A stretch of DNA of 64,000 bases from NCBI GenBank assembly GCA_024398785.1, contig JAKSIO010000001.1, forward strand, positions 620,001 to 684,000, given 5' to 3'. Positions 44,305 to 53,681 of the stretch are shown piece after piece (the stretch's first letter is position 1; each line of letters starts with the position of its first letter). A program made the translations under genes and the position numbers. The notes below the pieces were generated by a model. The model searched no databases, was not told the origin of the DNA, and saw nothing but the letters and a program-made list of their open reading frames with translations. Source of the DNA: Bacteroidaceae bacterium. GTDB taxonomy: Bacteria; Bacteroidota; Bacteroidia; Bacteroidales; Bacteroidaceae.

Positions 44305-44607
44305 CTATTTTGCTGGTGTTTCCAAGAATATTTCTTCGTCAGGAGCATGCATTTTATAACGTTCCCTGGCAATCTGTTCTTTTACATAACTGTCTTGTTC
44401 AAGGCTGTTGAGAAGCCTGTTGTTCAATTCTATCATGGCATCAAGCCGGCGGATTTCTCTCTGTAGTTCCCGGATTTCCCTTTGTTGTGCGGCACGTCTT
44501 ATGAAGAGACTGTTTTCTCCAACAAAGCAGGTTATGATAATGAAAAATATTATCAGTATAAGGTATTTGTATCTGCTAAAGAAGTCTATAATCTTTTCTT
44601 TGTTCAT
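44305..44607 (-). CDS. Septum formation initiator (FtsB/DivIC-like)
   Basis: 100 residues: short cytoplasmic basic start, one membrane helix (about 15-33, LILIIFFIIITCFV), a periplasmic coiled coil (RRAAQQREIRELQREIRRLDAMIE), then the LEQDSYVKEQIARERYKMHAPDEEIF motif of DivIC/FtsB. It belongs to the FtsQLB-type complex that signals septal wall synthesis. It has a -7-like box TATCTTTG (44635-44642) about 30 nt upstream. Confidence 0.88.
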   Translation of the reverse strand: MNKEKIIDFFSRYKYLILIIFFIIITCFVGENSLFIRRAAQQREIRELQREIRRLDAMIELNNRLLNSLEQDSYVKEQIARERYKMHAPDEEIFLETPAK

Positions 44608-44634
44608 GCTGACGGATGTTTGCTACAGATAATG

Positions 44635-44642
44635 CAAAGATA
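44635..44642 (-). promoter_or_regulatory. -7 box (TATCTTTG) for the DivIC-like gene
   Basis: TATCTTTG on the - strand, 28 nt upstream of the ATG, fits TAnnTTTG. It separates the DivIC-like pair from the PqqD cassette, whose last gene ends at 44686. No exact TTTG at -33. Confidence 0.45.
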
Positions 44643-44685
44643 TACAAAAAAAATATTACTAAGCCAACAGTTTCCTGTTCTATAG

Positions 44686-44955
44686 TCAATCTTCAATCAA
44701 ACCGGCATCGCGCCAGTCGCTGACAATGGTGGCGGCGTCTCTGGTTGCCGTATCAAGGTCAACTTCATAATTGTTGACAAGAAGTGCAGTGATGTCTTCT
44801 GTAGAGAATTCTTTCCCGCAAATGTTTTCCCAAAGGAAAGCGGCTGTTGAGTTCAATACAATCATCTTGTTGAAATTGACAAGTTTTGCACTTTCACCTA
44901 TGACTATGTTCTCTTTACCCAATTTCCGTAATTTGAAACCTTCAATTATTTTCAT
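44686..44955 (-). CDS. PqqD-family protein
   Basis: I place the start at the ATG at 44955 (89 residues), as the longer ORF would add 27 residues reaching into the previous gene. The PqqD-like winged-helix pattern is seen: KIIEGFKLRKLG, IVLNSTAAFLWENI, an FSTEDITALLVNNYEVDLDTATRD helix pair, and DWRDAGLIED at the end. PqqD-type proteins bind leader peptides of ribosomal peptides and deliver them to modifying enzymes. It follows the S24/S26 peptidase gene by 5 nt. No precursor peptide gene is obvious beside it. Confidence 0.82.
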   Translation of the reverse strand: MKIIEGFKLRKLGKENIVIGESAKLVNFNKMIVLNSTAAFLWENICGKEFSTEDITALLVNNYEVDLDTATRDAATIVSDWRDAGLIED

Positions 44956-44960
44956 GTCAG

Positions 44961-45401
44961 TTATTTGTTTCTTAATATAATCCTTCTGTAAAAAGCAAGC
45001 AGTACTCTGCGCGGCAGATATCCAAATTTTCTCCATATTACGGCTCGTCCCGGCTTATGTTGCCGCCCATCCGGCCTGACAATGTCCGTTACGGTTCCAA
45101 GAATGTCATTGGTTGTGCAGTGTTCCTGTCCGGACACGTTTCCGTCACCCATAAGCGTTATGCGGTCGCCGTCAATATGTATTACTCTATGCAGAACGTA
45201 TGTGTCATTACTTATTCTGGCAAGAACTATGTCTCCTGCACGTAAATTTCCAAGTGGCATCTTGCGCAGAATTACGCTGTCAATTTCTCCTCTTATGAAA
45301 GGATTCATGCTGGTCCCCTTTGTCAACAGTTCAACATCCTGTCCGCCCGATAGGATGTTGCCTATCTCCTTGAGTAATATTTCATTGGGAATTGTGGTCA
45401 T
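44961..45401 (-). CDS. S24/S26-family (signal-peptidase-like) peptidase
   Basis: With the start at ATG 45401 this is 146 residues. The S26-like motif TKGTSMNPFIRG carries the nucleophile Ser31; RAGDIVLARI and VLHRVIHIDGDRITLMGDGN follow. The second catalytic residue would be His71, as in SipW/archaeal-type enzymes, not Lys. There is no obvious N-terminal membrane helix; the C-terminal LLAFYRRIIL may associate with membrane. It overlaps the kinase gene by 4 bp and precedes the PqqD gene by 5 nt. A processing protease for an exported or modified peptide is plausible but unproven. Confidence 0.75.
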   Translation of the reverse strand: MTTIPNEILLKEIGNILSGGQDVELLTKGTSMNPFIRGEIDSVILRKMPLGNLRAGDIVLARISNDTYVLHRVIHIDGDRITLMGDGNVSGQEHCTTNDILGTVTDIVRPDGRQHKPGRAVIWRKFGYLPRRVLLAFYRRIILRNK

Positions 45402-46297
45402 CTGCAAACTTCTTTTGAACAAATTTCTGCAGCTTGTGCATCAGGTCTGCAATCAAGTATATAACAGCGTCCGGTAAGTGCTATTGTGGAAATTGAATTG
45501 TGAAGACCGTCTGCCATATTTCCTATAGATCTGAAACCCGATGACGACGACAGAATAATGGCGTACATTTCAGGCAGAGACGGTTGTGATATTCTGTTTT
45601 CTGAACAGCGGCGTATCAGAACCATAGCTCCCAATTCCGCGCTTTTGTTTTTGTAACACGGAGTTTTCCCGCTCCATGGACTGCCGAATACTTTTGTTGA
45701 ACCGTCTTCAAATATACGTACAATGGGGTTGTCGTCATTAAGAAGTTCCGTTCCGGAGATGTTTTCCAGCCACATGCGGCTGTGTGTGCTTTTGCCTGTT
45801 CCGCTTTTGGCAAGAAACATATATGCACGCCCGTCTTTTGTTACAACTGACGAGTGCATTTCAAGCGTATTGAGATTTGCAGTGCTGAATGCAAAAAGAA
45901 GCATTGCCGCGCTGTCAACAGCAAAGCGTGCCATGCTGTTGTCTGTGTATGTAATAATGCCGTGTGAAAAATCATTATTTATTCTCAGCGTAGCAACAGG
46001 TGGCATGCTGCTGACAGGTGCCAGTTCGGCCCACCATCCGTCCATGACGGAATACATGTCAATCCTGGGCTCTTCCGGTTCTGTTATTCCAACATAAACA
46101 GGTCTGGCATCGGTTGGACGGTTCAATATGCCGGGACGGTTTATTTCTACGCTGAATATCAGTTCTGCAGGTATACTGTCATCTGCCATGAACGGAAGGT
46201 AATTGGGTATTACTTTCCAGACAGAGTCCTCCTGTTCTGCCGAAAATGCAAATCTGTGGCCTGCAACTATATATTCTTTTGTAATGCGTGCTTGCAT
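45398..46297 (-). CDS. HprK/PEP-carboxykinase-like P-loop kinase
   Basis: Start at the ATG at 46297 (299 residues); a longer ORF begins with TTG. The C-terminal half resembles the HPr kinase/phosphorylase catalytic core: H148 in EMHSSVV, P-loop FLAKSGTGKST (residues 161-171), a NDDNP acidic motif and GSPWSGKTP. The N-terminal ~130 residues are specific to this Bacteroidota group. Such proteins are also found as peptide kinases next to PqqD-like proteins in lasso-peptide clusters. It heads the three-gene cassette and has its own promoter. The phosphorylated substrate is unknown. Confidence 0.75.
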   Translation of the reverse strand: MQARITKEYIVAGHRFAFSAEQEDSVWKVIPNYLPFMADDSIPAELIFSVEINRPGILNRPTDARPVYVGITEPEEPRIDMYSVMDGWWAELAPVSSMPPVATLRINNDFSHGIITYTDNSMARFAVDSAAMLLFAFSTANLNTLEMHSSVVTKDGRAYMFLAKSGTGKSTHSRMWLENISGTELLNDDNPIVRIFEDGSTKVFGSPWSGKTPCYKNKSAELGAMVLIRRCSENRISQPSLPEMYAIILSSSSGFRSIGNMADGLHNSISTIALTGRCYILDCRPDAQAAEICSKEVCR

Positions 46298-46315
46298 TTT
46301 GCTTTGATTTGTATG

Positions 46316-46346
46316 CAAATTTAAGGAAATCTATTCAATTCACAAT
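46316..46346 (-). promoter_or_regulatory. Promoter of the kinase/peptidase/PqqD cassette
   Basis: On the - strand ATTG (46346-46343), a 19-nt spacer and TAAATTTG (46323-46316): close to the consensus with one mismatch at -33. It lies 19 nt before the ATG at 46297 and just after the tRNA-Asp terminator, supporting that start. Confidence 0.55.
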
Positions 46347-46358
46347 TGTATAAAAGAA

Positions 46359-46389
46359 AAAAGCCCTTCACATTCCGTGAAAGGCTTTT
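46359..46389 (-). terminator. Intrinsic terminator after tRNA-Asp
   Basis: Hairpin with arms AAAAGCC-C-TTCAC and GTGAA-A-GGCTTTT around loop ATTCC, with a T-rich run (TTTTTTCTTTT) following on the - strand. It begins 1-2 nt after the tRNA end and lies upstream of the kinase cassette promoter. Confidence 0.85.
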
Positions 46390-46390
46390 G

Positions 46391-46464
46391 CGGTGCGTAA
46401 GGGACTCGAACCCTTGACCTCCGCCGTGACAGGGCGGCGTTCTAACCAGCTGGACTAACGCACC
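46391..46464 (-). tRNA. tRNA-Asp(GTC)
   Basis: 74 nt. Acceptor arms GGTGCGT and ACGCACC pair over 7 bp, with discriminator G73. The anticodon arm is CCGCC-CTGTCAC-GGCGG (anticodon GTC), and the T-loop is TTCGAGT with stem AAGGG/CCCTT. CCA is not encoded. It has its own promoter and terminator. Confidence 0.97.
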
Positions 46465-46481
46465 TTGGCTGAATTGCGGTG

Positions 46482-46513
46482 CAAAGGTATGTGTATTTTT
46501 GCACTCTTGCAAA
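46482..46513 (-). promoter_or_regulatory. Promoter of tRNA-Asp
   Basis: On the - strand TTTG (46513-46510), a 20-nt spacer and TACCTTTG (46489-46482): full consensus, ending 17 nt before the tRNA 5' end. Confidence 0.8.
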
Positions 46514-46517
46514 TGTT

Positions 46518-47048
46518 TTAGATGTTTTTTTTCAAAATTTTTTGATAAATGTTGGCGTCACTGTAGTGTCCGGAGTTCCATATCCATTCTTTAAGAGTAC
46601 CGCTTAAAACGTAACCGTGTGATATAAAAAGATTTGCGCATATTGAGTTGTCTGCAAGCATGATTGCATGCAGTGAGTTGAGCTGTAAATTTTTCTGTGC
46701 ATAGTCTTCCAGAAGTTTCAGAGCAGATGCACTGAAACCATTGCCGCGGAATTTGTCCAGTATGGCAAGTCCTATTTCAGCACGGCGGTGCATAAAATCT
46801 ATATCTGTCAGATCTGCAGTGCCGACTGGAACGTTATCTGTGGCGCGGCAAATCACAAAGCGTACCTGATGATACGTGAACAGATCATGCGGGTTCTCTT
46901 TGATGTAAGTTTCAATCTGTGTCTTGGAGTAGGGCTCCATATTTGTGGAAACAGCCCATAAATCCGTGTTGTTTTCCAAATTGTATAGGAAATCTACATC
47001 CTGAGGCTCAGGTGAGCGCATGAATATTCTGTTATCCCTTAAAATCAT
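46518..47048 (-). CDS. GNAT-family N-acetyltransferase
   Basis: 176 residues of the RimJ/SpeG branch of GNATs: LRDNRIFMRSPEPQDVDFLY at the N-terminus, MHRRAEIGLAI, then KFRGNGFSASALKLLEDYA as the acetyl-CoA loop (R/Q-x-x-G-x-G/A), and NLFISHGYVLSG. SpeG-type members acetylate spermidine and there is a polyamine importer in the window, but substrate cannot be decided; protein N-terminal or antibiotic targets are alternatives. It follows the glycosyltransferase gene by 1 nt. Confidence 0.85.
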   Translation of the reverse strand: MILRDNRIFMRSPEPQDVDFLYNLENNTDLWAVSTNMEPYSKTQIETYIKENPHDLFTYHQVRFVICRATDNVPVGTADLTDIDFMHRRAEIGLAILDKFRGNGFSASALKLLEDYAQKNLQLNSLHAIMLADNSICANLFISHGYVLSGTLKEWIWNSGHYSDANIYQKILKKNI

Positions 47049-47049
47049 A

Positions 47050-48219
47050 TCATTGGATTGTTGTTCCGTCAGCCATCAGTATTAACGGTGTACCGTTGTT
47101 GCTGAATGTTGCAAGATTGATGCCTTTGCAGTTACCGGTTTGCATATACTGCAGGATTTCGGAATAATTGTATTTGCTTGTACTGAATAAAAGTACTGCG
47201 GGTTTTCTTCTGCCGTTGAGTTTCCTGAAATTTCCGGACGGATCCGAAAACAGAATATTGTCGGCAAACCCAGATCTGGTCAGCAGAGAACTGATAATGG
47301 TGTGTTCGCTCGGATCTGCAAATACGCAGATATATGTATTCCTAACGTTCTTCTTGAGAAAGGTGAATATACCGGCAATATTGTTTTTTATAAAAGTTGT
47401 GAACTTCTTGATTGCAATGGTAAGGTATATGGCCATGGTAAGCAGCCAATTGTAATGACGGTAATGCTTTTTATAAAAGATAATCATGGCATCGTAGAAA
47501 GTCCTTACATATCTGAAAGATGTTTTTGATGTACTTTCTCCTTTGTAGTGCATGATTGTTACAGGCAGATACCAGTTTTCCATTCCCGTTTTGAGCAGGC
47601 GGTAGGACAGGTCGATGTCTTCTCCGTACATGAAAAATGACGGATCAAAACCTTGGAGCTGGAGCGCAATGTCTTTGCGTATAAAAAAACATGCTCCGGA
47701 TATTACCTGAATTCTGTTGGCTTTGTTTTTGTCCAGATATTTCATATAGTAGCGCCCAAAGATACGCGACTTGGGAAATATGGCGGTAAGGCCGCTCATC
47801 TTGCAGAACGAAACAAACGGATTGGGCAAGGCCCTTCTTGATTCCGGTGCAAAAGTTCCGTCTGAATTTATCATACAGACACCTGCAGCGCCGGCATGCG
47901 GATTGCTCTGAACAAGGTCTACAAAAGCCTGTATTGTGTTATCACTGACAATAGTGTCGGGATTCAGAAATAGAATTTTGTCTCCAGATGCTTTCTCCAA
48001 AGCCAGATTGTTGGCCTTTGCAAACCCTAAATTTTCTTTGCTCTCAAGAATTGTAATATCCGGCAGAACTTTTTTCAGATATGATACTGAACCGTCATGT
48101 GAAGCGTTGTCAACAACAATAATCTCTATGGATTCTGTACATTTGCTCTGCAGAACAGAACGCACGGCCTGCTCCACAAAGTATTTTACGTTGTAATTGA
48201 CTATTATGACGCTTACCAT
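47050..48219 (-). CDS. Family 2 glycosyltransferase
   Basis: 389 residues. The GT-A domain begins VSVIIVNYNVKYFVEQAVRSV, with VDNASHDGS, ILFLNPDTIV (metal-binding DxD-like NPD) and MYGEDIDLSYRL for the acceptor/base region, as in rhamnosyltransferase-like GT2 enzymes. Residues ~265-300 hold a hydrophobic segment and the last ~90 form an extra domain of unknown role. Likely acts at the cytoplasmic face of the inner membrane on a cell-surface glycan. It follows the membrane-protein gene by 6 nt. Confidence 0.88.
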   Translation of the reverse strand: MVSVIIVNYNVKYFVEQAVRSVLQSKCTESIEIIVVDNASHDGSVSYLKKVLPDITILESKENLGFAKANNLALEKASGDKILFLNPDTIVSDNTIQAFVDLVQSNPHAGAAGVCMINSDGTFAPESRRALPNPFVSFCKMSGLTAIFPKSRIFGRYYMKYLDKNKANRIQVISGACFFIRKDIALQLQGFDPSFFMYGEDIDLSYRLLKTGMENWYLPVTIMHYKGESTSKTSFRYVRTFYDAMIIFYKKHYRHYNWLLTMAIYLTIAIKKFTTFIKNNIAGIFTFLKKNVRNTYICVFADPSEHTIISSLLTRSGFADNILFSDPSGNFRKLNGRRKPAVLLFSTSKYNYSEILQYMQTGNCKGINLATFSNNGTPLILMADGTTIQ

Positions 48220-48225
48220 ATCCGT

Positions 48226-48657
48226 CTATTGTTCAAGGTCTTTTTCCACACTGTATTCAGTAGGGAACTTATAAAGCATGCAGACAAATGATATTATGGC
48301 ACAGTACATGCCTATCTGGCTGCCTGCTGCATAGTATAGAATTGTGCTTGCCAGAAGTATTGCGCTACAAGCTCCCAGACGTAAGACAGCCCATTTCCAG
48401 TAGGCGGTGTATTGTTCAGTCTGGTCTTCTATTGAAAGAATGTGTTCAGTTACTCTTTTTATTCCTGTGATGGAAAGCGGAATAAGTGCAAGTGTTAGCA
48501 GAACCAGAACGGTATGTACTACATACAGTGTTGAAGATTCAAGTGTTGCGCCTTTTGGCAGGATACCCAGTTCAAAAAAAATCACTATCAGTGCTACACT
48601 GATGTATTCCGCAATATGCACTAGTCTGAGTTTTTTTACAATGTCTTTGATGTCCAT
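48226..48657 (-). CDS. Four-helix membrane protein, hypothetical
   Basis: 143 residues; hydrophobic segments at about 17-32, 44-66, 88-106 and 110-128, with charged loops between. No family or active-site motif recognised. It lies between recR (20-nt gap) and the glycosyltransferase, probably in the same transcript. Confidence 0.6.
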   Translation of the reverse strand: MDIKDIVKKLRLVHIAEYISVALIVIFFELGILPKGATLESSTLYVVHTVLVLLTLALIPLSITGIKRVTEHILSIEDQTEQYTAYWKWAVLRLGACSAILLASTILYYAAGSQIGMYCAIISFVCMLYKFPTEYSVEKDLEQ

Positions 48658-48677
48658 ATAAGAAGAATATGTTTTGT

Positions 48678-49289
48678 TTATTCCATTTTTGTTCTGTTTA
48701 TTATTGAACGTCCCAATGACAGTTCATCTGCATATTCAAGACTGTTTCCAACTGCAATTCCGCGTGCTATTACGCTCATTTTTATATCCGGGTTGCCAAT
48801 CTGCCTTGAAATGAAGAACGCGGTAGTGTCGCCTTCCATAGTGGGGCTCAGTGCAAATATAATCTCTTGGATACTTTCTTTTTTGCAGCGCTCCAGAAGC
48901 GAAGCTATTTCAAGGTCTGCAGGACCGATGCCGTCAATTGGCGAAATGATTCCGCCCAGAACATGATACATTCCATTGTACTGCATGGTGTTTTCAATGG
49001 CCATCACATCCTGAATGTTTTCAACAATGCAGATTCGGGTGCGGTCTCTTGAGGAATCCGAGCAGATGGAGCATATCTCTGTTTCTGAAATATTATGACA
49101 GTTCTTGCAGTAATGAATGTCTTTTTTCAAGGTTGAAAGAATGCTTCCGAAATTTTCAACATCACACTCTGGCTGACGCAGCAGATGCAAAACCAGTCTG
49201 AGTGCGGTCTTGCGTCCGATTCCTGGTAGTGAAGCAAATGCATCTACGGCATTATCCAATGCTGCCGAACCATAAGAGCGGTTTATCAT
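48678..49289 (-). CDS. recR: Recombination mediator RecR
   Basis: 203 residues. Helix-hairpin-helix SLPGIGRKTALRLVLHLL, a four-cysteine zinc finger (CKNCHNISETEICSIC), and a TOPRIM domain (CIVENIQDVMAIE ... GIISPIDGIGP) in the standard order. RecR works with RecO to load RecA at gaps. It has a -7 box TACATTTG at 49322-49329 that is back to back with the engB promoter. Confidence 0.97.
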   Translation of the reverse strand: MINRSYGSAALDNAVDAFASLPGIGRKTALRLVLHLLRQPECDVENFGSILSTLKKDIHYCKNCHNISETEICSICSDSSRDRTRICIVENIQDVMAIENTMQYNGMYHVLGGIISPIDGIGPADLEIASLLERCKKESIQEIIFALSPTMEGDTTAFFISRQIGNPDIKMSVIARGIAVGNSLEYADELSLGRSIINRTKME

Positions 49290-49321
49290 ATTGTTGCGGA
49301 ACTTCTTATTTTATTATTGGA

Positions 49322-49338
49322 CAAATGTAGTAACTTTG
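49322..49338. promoter_or_regulatory. Back-to-back divergent -7 boxes for recR (-) and engB (+)
   Basis: On the + strand the stretch reads CAAATGTA-G-TAACTTTG. The right half TAACTTTG (49331-49338) is the engB -7 box. The reverse complement of the left half (TACATTTG, 49329-49322) is the recR -7 box, with an ATTG 20 nt further upstream on that strand. The two boxes are one nucleotide apart and near-palindromic, so polymerase cannot occupy both at once. Confidence 0.6.
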
Positions 49339-49357
49339 CGGAAAATATACAATTCAT

Positions 49358-49969
49358 ATGACAATTAAGAGTGCCGAATTTGTAATCAGTAATTCCGATT
49401 ACAGAAAATGTCCTTCAGACGGTAAACCTGAATATGCTCTGATAGGCCGTTCCAACGTAGGAAAGTCTTCTTTGATTAATATGCTGACCGGAAAGAAAGG
49501 TCTGGCCATGACATCGTCTACACCGGGTAAAACGCTTTTGATAAATCATTTTGCCATCAATAATGAGTGGTATATGGTGGATCTTCCCGGTTATGGTTAT
49601 GCCAAACGCAACAAATCACAGCAGGAAACTCTTGAGACACTGATTGCGGATTACATTCTGGAGCGTGAGTCCCTGACATGTCTGTTTGTTCTGATTGACA
49701 GCCGTCTTGAACCGCAACGTATTGATCTGGAGTTTATTGAATGGCTGGGAGAAAATCAGGTCCCTTTTGCCATTATTTTTACAAAAGCCGATAAATTGAG
49801 TCACGGTGCTCTTACAGTCAATGTCCAGAAATTTCTTGATACATTGAAAGAAGAATGGGAGGAACTTCCCCCATATTTCATTACGTCAAGTTTGATTGGA
49901 CAGGGACGTGATGAAATATTGAAATGGATTGAATCTGTAAATAAGGATCTTGAGAATGCTACAGCGTGA
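49358..49969 (+). CDS. engB: Ribosome biogenesis GTPase EngB/YsxC
   Basis: 203 residues. G1 [10 protein letters not shown]2 in SSTPGKT, G3 [12 protein letters not shown], and G4 TKADK are all present in the order and spacing of the YihA/YsxC family. It helps assemble the 50S subunit. It is monocistronic on the + strand and its last 11 bp overlap the end of dnaX. Confidence 0.96.
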   Translation: MTIKSAEFVISNSDYRKCPSDGKPEYALIGRSNVGKSSLINMLTGKKGLAMTSSTPGKTLLINHFAINNEWYMVDLPGYGYAKRNKSQQETLETLIADYILERESLTCLFVLIDSRLEPQRIDLEFIEWLGENQVPFAIIFTKADKLSHGALTVNVQKFLDTLKEEWEELPPYFITSSLIGQGRDEILKWIESVNKDLENATA

Positions 49970-51761
49970 GCTGGAATTTTTCTTCCATCTGTTTTAACGC
50001 AGGATGGGATGCACGCATTTCTTCCAATTGTTCGTAAGCGGTCTTTATTGCTTTATTCTTGGTATTGTTGCTTACTATTACCTGTATTGTTGTCTCAGGA
50101 CCGAATATTTTCTTGAATTCTGACTGAATGGTTTCGCTATGAGCATTTATTTCATTCTGAACCAGCGGATTCAGTACAGGTATTCTGATTACGGATGTGT
50201 TTTCAAAAACAGGCACTGAGTTAAACATTCTGTTCATCAAAGCAATGTCTTTCTGTCCTATTTTTTCGGCAAGTTCACGCCAATAGATGTCAAGCATATC
50301 CTGGGTGTGAGGCTTGTAGATTGGGGTGTATTCCTGTGTGGTATCCTGAGTCTCGGTCTGCTGAGGCTGGACAATTTTTGTGGACGTCTTTCTGACAACA
50401 TTGGAACCGCCTCCGTTTATTGAAACAAACAATCGGTTGCCGGCAACTTTAGGAGTTTCATTCTTTACCGTGTTGTCATTCTTTACCGTACTATCGCTTT
50501 TTACTGCGCTGTCGCTCTTTGCGGTACTACGGTTTCTTGCCGGAGCCTGGTCTGGTTCCGGTAAAACTTGCTTCTGAACCTTCTGCTCAGAAACTTTATT
50601 GAATATCGGCTGTATAGTAATTCGTGTAGGGCCAAGCCCGCTGACAGGGGCGTCAGGCTCTGACATTGCTTGTGCAAGCTGGATAAGAGTGAGCTCAACA
50701 AGCAGGCGACGGTTTTTTGACGCTTTGTAGTTAAGGTCGCAGTCGCAACAGAGTTTTATTGCCCTGTAAAGGTATTTAGGTGTAAGTTTTGAAGCCTGGT
50801 CCGAATAGCGCTTTTTAAGTTCATCACTTGTTTCCAGCAGCTCAACGGTAGATTTGTTGGAACACATGAGCAAGTTACGGAAATGCTGCAACAATCCTGA
50901 AATGAAAATTCCGGGATCAAATCCCTTGTTTATAATGTTGTTCAACAATATAAGGCTTTGCGGTATGTCCTGCTGAATAATGTGATTGGTCAGGCTGAAA
51001 TAGTTCTGCGTGTCAATAACATTCAGATGCTGAATGGTTTCGGCATAGGTTATGTTATTGTGTGTGAAACTGGCAACCTGATCAAAGATTGACAGTGCAT
51101 CGCGCATTCCTCCGTCCGCTTTTTCTGCAATTACAGAGAGCGCTTGCGGGTCATATTTTATATTTTCAGATTCTGCTACATATTTCAGATGGTCTGCAAT
51201 ATCCTGATTGGTTATGCGCTGGAAATCAAATACCTGACAACGTGACAATATTGTAGGAATGATTTTTTGTTTTTCCGTAGTGGCAAGAATGAATATTGCA
51301 TACTTTGGCGGTTCTTCCAATGTTTTCAGGAAGGCATTGAAAGCCGCAGTGGAGAGCATGTGGACCTCATCAATTACATAAACTTTGTAAGTTCCGGTCA
51401 TGGGCGGTATGCGGACCTGCTCCGTGAGCTGACGGATGTCTTCAACAGAGTTGTTGCTTGCGGCATCCAGTTCAAAGACGTTGTAAGAACGCAACTCTTC
51501 ATTGAACGAACGGCATGACTCGCATTCTCCGCAAGCTTCTCCGTTCTCTTTCAGATGCTGACAGTTGATGGTTTTGGCAAAAATGCGCGCACATGTTGTT
51601 TTGCCTACACCGCGCGGACCGCAGAACAGGTAAGAGTGTGCTAATTTGCCTGACTGGATGGCATTTTTCAGTGTAGCGGTAAGCCATTTCTGACCGACTA
51701 CAGATTCAAACGTACTTGGACGGTATTTTCTTGCCGAAACAATATAATCTGTTGCCCCCAT
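49959..51761 (-). CDS. dnaX: DNA polymerase III gamma/tau subunit
   Basis: 600 residues. AAA+ clamp-loader core: Walker [13 protein letters not shown], zinc-binding cysteines in [17 protein letters not shown], Walker [12 protein letters not shown], sensor [17 protein letters not shown] linker at about 395-440 has degenerate six-residue repeats of KSDS/KNDN type, probably disordered, then a C-terminal domain. It loads the beta clamp (dnaN is in the window). It is 18 nt downstream of rho and overlaps engB by 11 bp at the 3' side. No obvious frameshift slippage signal was found. Confidence 0.95.
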   Translation of the reverse strand: MGATDYIVSARKYRPSTFESVVGQKWLTATLKNAIQSGKLAHSYLFCGPRGVGKTTCARIFAKTINCQHLKENGEACGECESCRSFNEELRSYNVFELDAASNNSVEDIRQLTEQVRIPPMTGTYKVYVIDEVHMLSTAAFNAFLKTLEEPPKYAIFILATTEKQKIIPTILSRCQVFDFQRITNQDIADHLKYVAESENIKYDPQALSVIAEKADGGMRDALSIFDQVASFTHNNITYAETIQHLNVIDTQNYFSLTNHIIQQDIPQSLILLNNIINKGFDPGIFISGLLQHFRNLLMCSNKSTVELLETSDELKKRYSDQASKLTPKYLYRAIKLCCDCDLNYKASKNRRLLVELTLIQLAQAMSEPDAPVSGLGPTRITIQPIFNKVSEQKVQKQVLPEPDQAPARNRSTAKSDSAVKSDSTVKNDNTVKNETPKVAGNRLFVSINGGGSNVVRKTSTKIVQPQQTETQDTTQEYTPIYKPHTQDMLDIYWRELAEKIGQKDIALMNRMFNSVPVFENTSVIRIPVLNPLVQNEINAHSETIQSEFKKIFGPETTIQVIVSNNTKNKAIKTAYEQLEEMRASHPALKQMEEKFQLTL

Positions 51762-51779
51762 TGTTTATATAATTAGTTG

Positions 51780-53612
51780 TTATGAATTCATGCTCATAAG
51801 AAATTCCGCATTGTTGCGCGTCTTTTCCATCTGATCTTTGATAAGTTCCATTGCCTCAATAGGATTCATTTCCGCAATACGTTTACTGCGTAGTATCCAC
51901 ATTTTGTTCAATGTGTTCTGGTCAAGCAACAAATCATCGCGGCGTGTGCTTGACGCATTAAGATTGACTGCCGGGAAGATACGCTTGTTGCTGAGTGCGC
52001 GGTCCAACTGGAGTTCCATGTTACCTGTTCCCTTGAATTCCTCAAAGATAACTTCGTCCATTTTTGAGCCGGTGTCAATCAGAGCTGTGGCAATAATCGT
52101 AAGCGAACCTCCGTTTTCGATATTTCGGGCTGCACCAAAGAAACGTTTTGGCTTCTGCAGTGCATTCGCATCGACACCTCCGGAGAGAACTTTGCCGGAA
52201 GCAGGTGCCACGGTGTTGTATGCACGTGCCAGACGGGTTATTGAGTCAAGGAAAATAACAACGTCATGTCCGCATTCCACCATTCTTTTTGCTTTTTCTA
52301 TTACGATGCCGGCTATCTTGACATGACGCTCGGCAGGTTCGTCAAAAGTTGACGCAATTACTTCGGCTTTGACGCTGCGTGCCATATCGGTGACTTCTTC
52401 CGGACGCTCGTCAATAAGAAGCATTATCATATATACTTCCGGGTGATTCTCCGCAATGGCATTTGCAATATCTTTCAATAGGATTGTTTTACCTGTTTTG
52501 GGCTGAGCTACAATAAGACCGCGTTGTCCCTTTCCTATTGGAGAAAACAAGTCAACGATGCGGGCTGAAACATTATCGTAATTGCCTTTGCAGAGCGTGA
52601 ACTTTTCTTCCGGGAAAAGCGGAGTAAGATGCTCAAACGGAATACGGTCACGTGCTACTGCAGGATCAAGTCCGTTTATGCTGTTTACTTTGACAAGCGG
52701 GAAGAATTTTTCTCCTTCACGCGGAGGGCGAATTACTCCTTCAACCACATCGCCGGTCTTGAGACCGTAAAGCTTTATCTGGTTTTGTGAAACGTATATG
52801 TCATCTGGGGATGAAAGGTAGTTGTAATCAGATGAACGCAGGAAACCATAGTTGTCAGGCATTATCTCAAGTACACCTTCTCCTTTCAGAATATCTCCGA
52901 AATCGTATGTGCGCTGTTCGCTTTTTGCAGGCTGCTCATTCTTTGCTGTCTGCTCATTTTTAGCTGACTTTTGTTCTTTATGCTGCTGTTCCTGATTTTC
53001 AGGCAGTGAGGTTTGTGTATTCAGACTCTCAGATTGTTCTTCCTGTGGTTCTGTATATGCCAGAGATTCCTGAGACTCCTGCAACATAGGATCCTGTATG
53101 GCCTGCTGGTCATTTTTCTGTTGTTTTTTCTGCTTTTTGATATCTTTTGACACTTTCTTTCCGGGAGGAATTGGTAAATAGTCAGTAAGATCATCACTGA
53201 GTTTTTTGACTTTTTGTTCGGTAATTTCAGACTTTGCAGGTTCCTGTTTTGCAGGTTCCTGCTTTACCGGTTCCTGTTTTACCTGTTGCTGTTTTGTCTG
53301 TTGCCGCTTTTCCTGCTGTTTGTTGTTTTGCTGGGCCTCCTGCTGGGGCTGTTCTTTTACAGTGTCAGTCTTTTGTGAAGTTGCAACTGGTACTTTTGAA
53401 ACAGGTTTTGTATGACGCGTGCGAATCTTTTTTTCCGGTTGTTTTTCTTGCTTTTCTTTAGTGGCAGAACTTGCTGCAATAGCTTGTTGATCAATGATTG
53501 CGTAGACCAGATTTTCTTTTGTAAATGTTTTTGCAGAACGAATTCCAAGTCCGGAGGCAATAGAAATGAGCTCCTCCATGGATTTTTCGCGCAATTCCAA
53601 AATGTTATACAT
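51780..53612 (-). CDS. rho: Transcription termination factor Rho with long low-complexity insertion
   Basis: 610 residues compared with ~420 in E. coli. Residues 1-45 form the Rho N-terminal helical domain ([19 protein letters not shown]). Residues ~50-240 are a Q/K/E-rich disordered insertion with [10 protein letters not shown] and NEQ repeats. Then come the RNA-binding cold-shock domain ([21 protein letters not shown]), the P-loop (VAQPKTGKT), [10 protein letters not shown], and the [11 protein letters not shown]alker B region. It terminates untranslated transcripts. In Bacteroides an insertion of this kind is reported to drive Rho condensates. It is 18 nt upstream of dnaX. Confidence 0.96.
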   Translation of the reverse strand: MYNILELREKSMEELISIASGLGIRSAKTFTKENLVYAIIDQQAIAASSATKEKQEKQPEKKIRTRHTKPVSKVPVATSQKTDTVKEQPQQEAQQNNKQQEKRQQTKQQQVKQEPVKQEPAKQEPAKSEITEQKVKKLSDDLTDYLPIPPGKKVSKDIKKQKKQQKNDQQAIQDPMLQESQESLAYTEPQEEQSESLNTQTSLPENQEQQHKEQKSAKNEQTAKNEQPAKSEQRTYDFGDILKGEGVLEIMPDNYGFLRSSDYNYLSSPDDIYVSQNQIKLYGLKTGDVVEGVIRPPREGEKFFPLVKVNSINGLDPAVARDRIPFEHLTPLFPEEKFTLCKGNYDNVSARIVDLFSPIGKGQRGLIVAQPKTGKTILLKDIANAIAENHPEVYMIMLLIDERPEEVTDMARSVKAEVIASTFDEPAERHVKIAGIVIEKAKRMVECGHDVVIFLDSITRLARAYNTVAPASGKVLSGGVDANALQKPKRFFGAARNIENGGSLTIIATALIDTGSKMDEVIFEEFKGTGNMELQLDRALSNKRIFPAVNLNASSTRRDDLLLDQNTLNKMWILRSKRIAEMNPIEAMELIKDQMEKTRNNAEFLMSMNS

Positions 53613-53681
53613 ATAAATACTTCAATGTTTGTGCCAAAAGAGGCCAAAAGTTTTTTGTGAAAGACAGATGTACCAGAAGTA

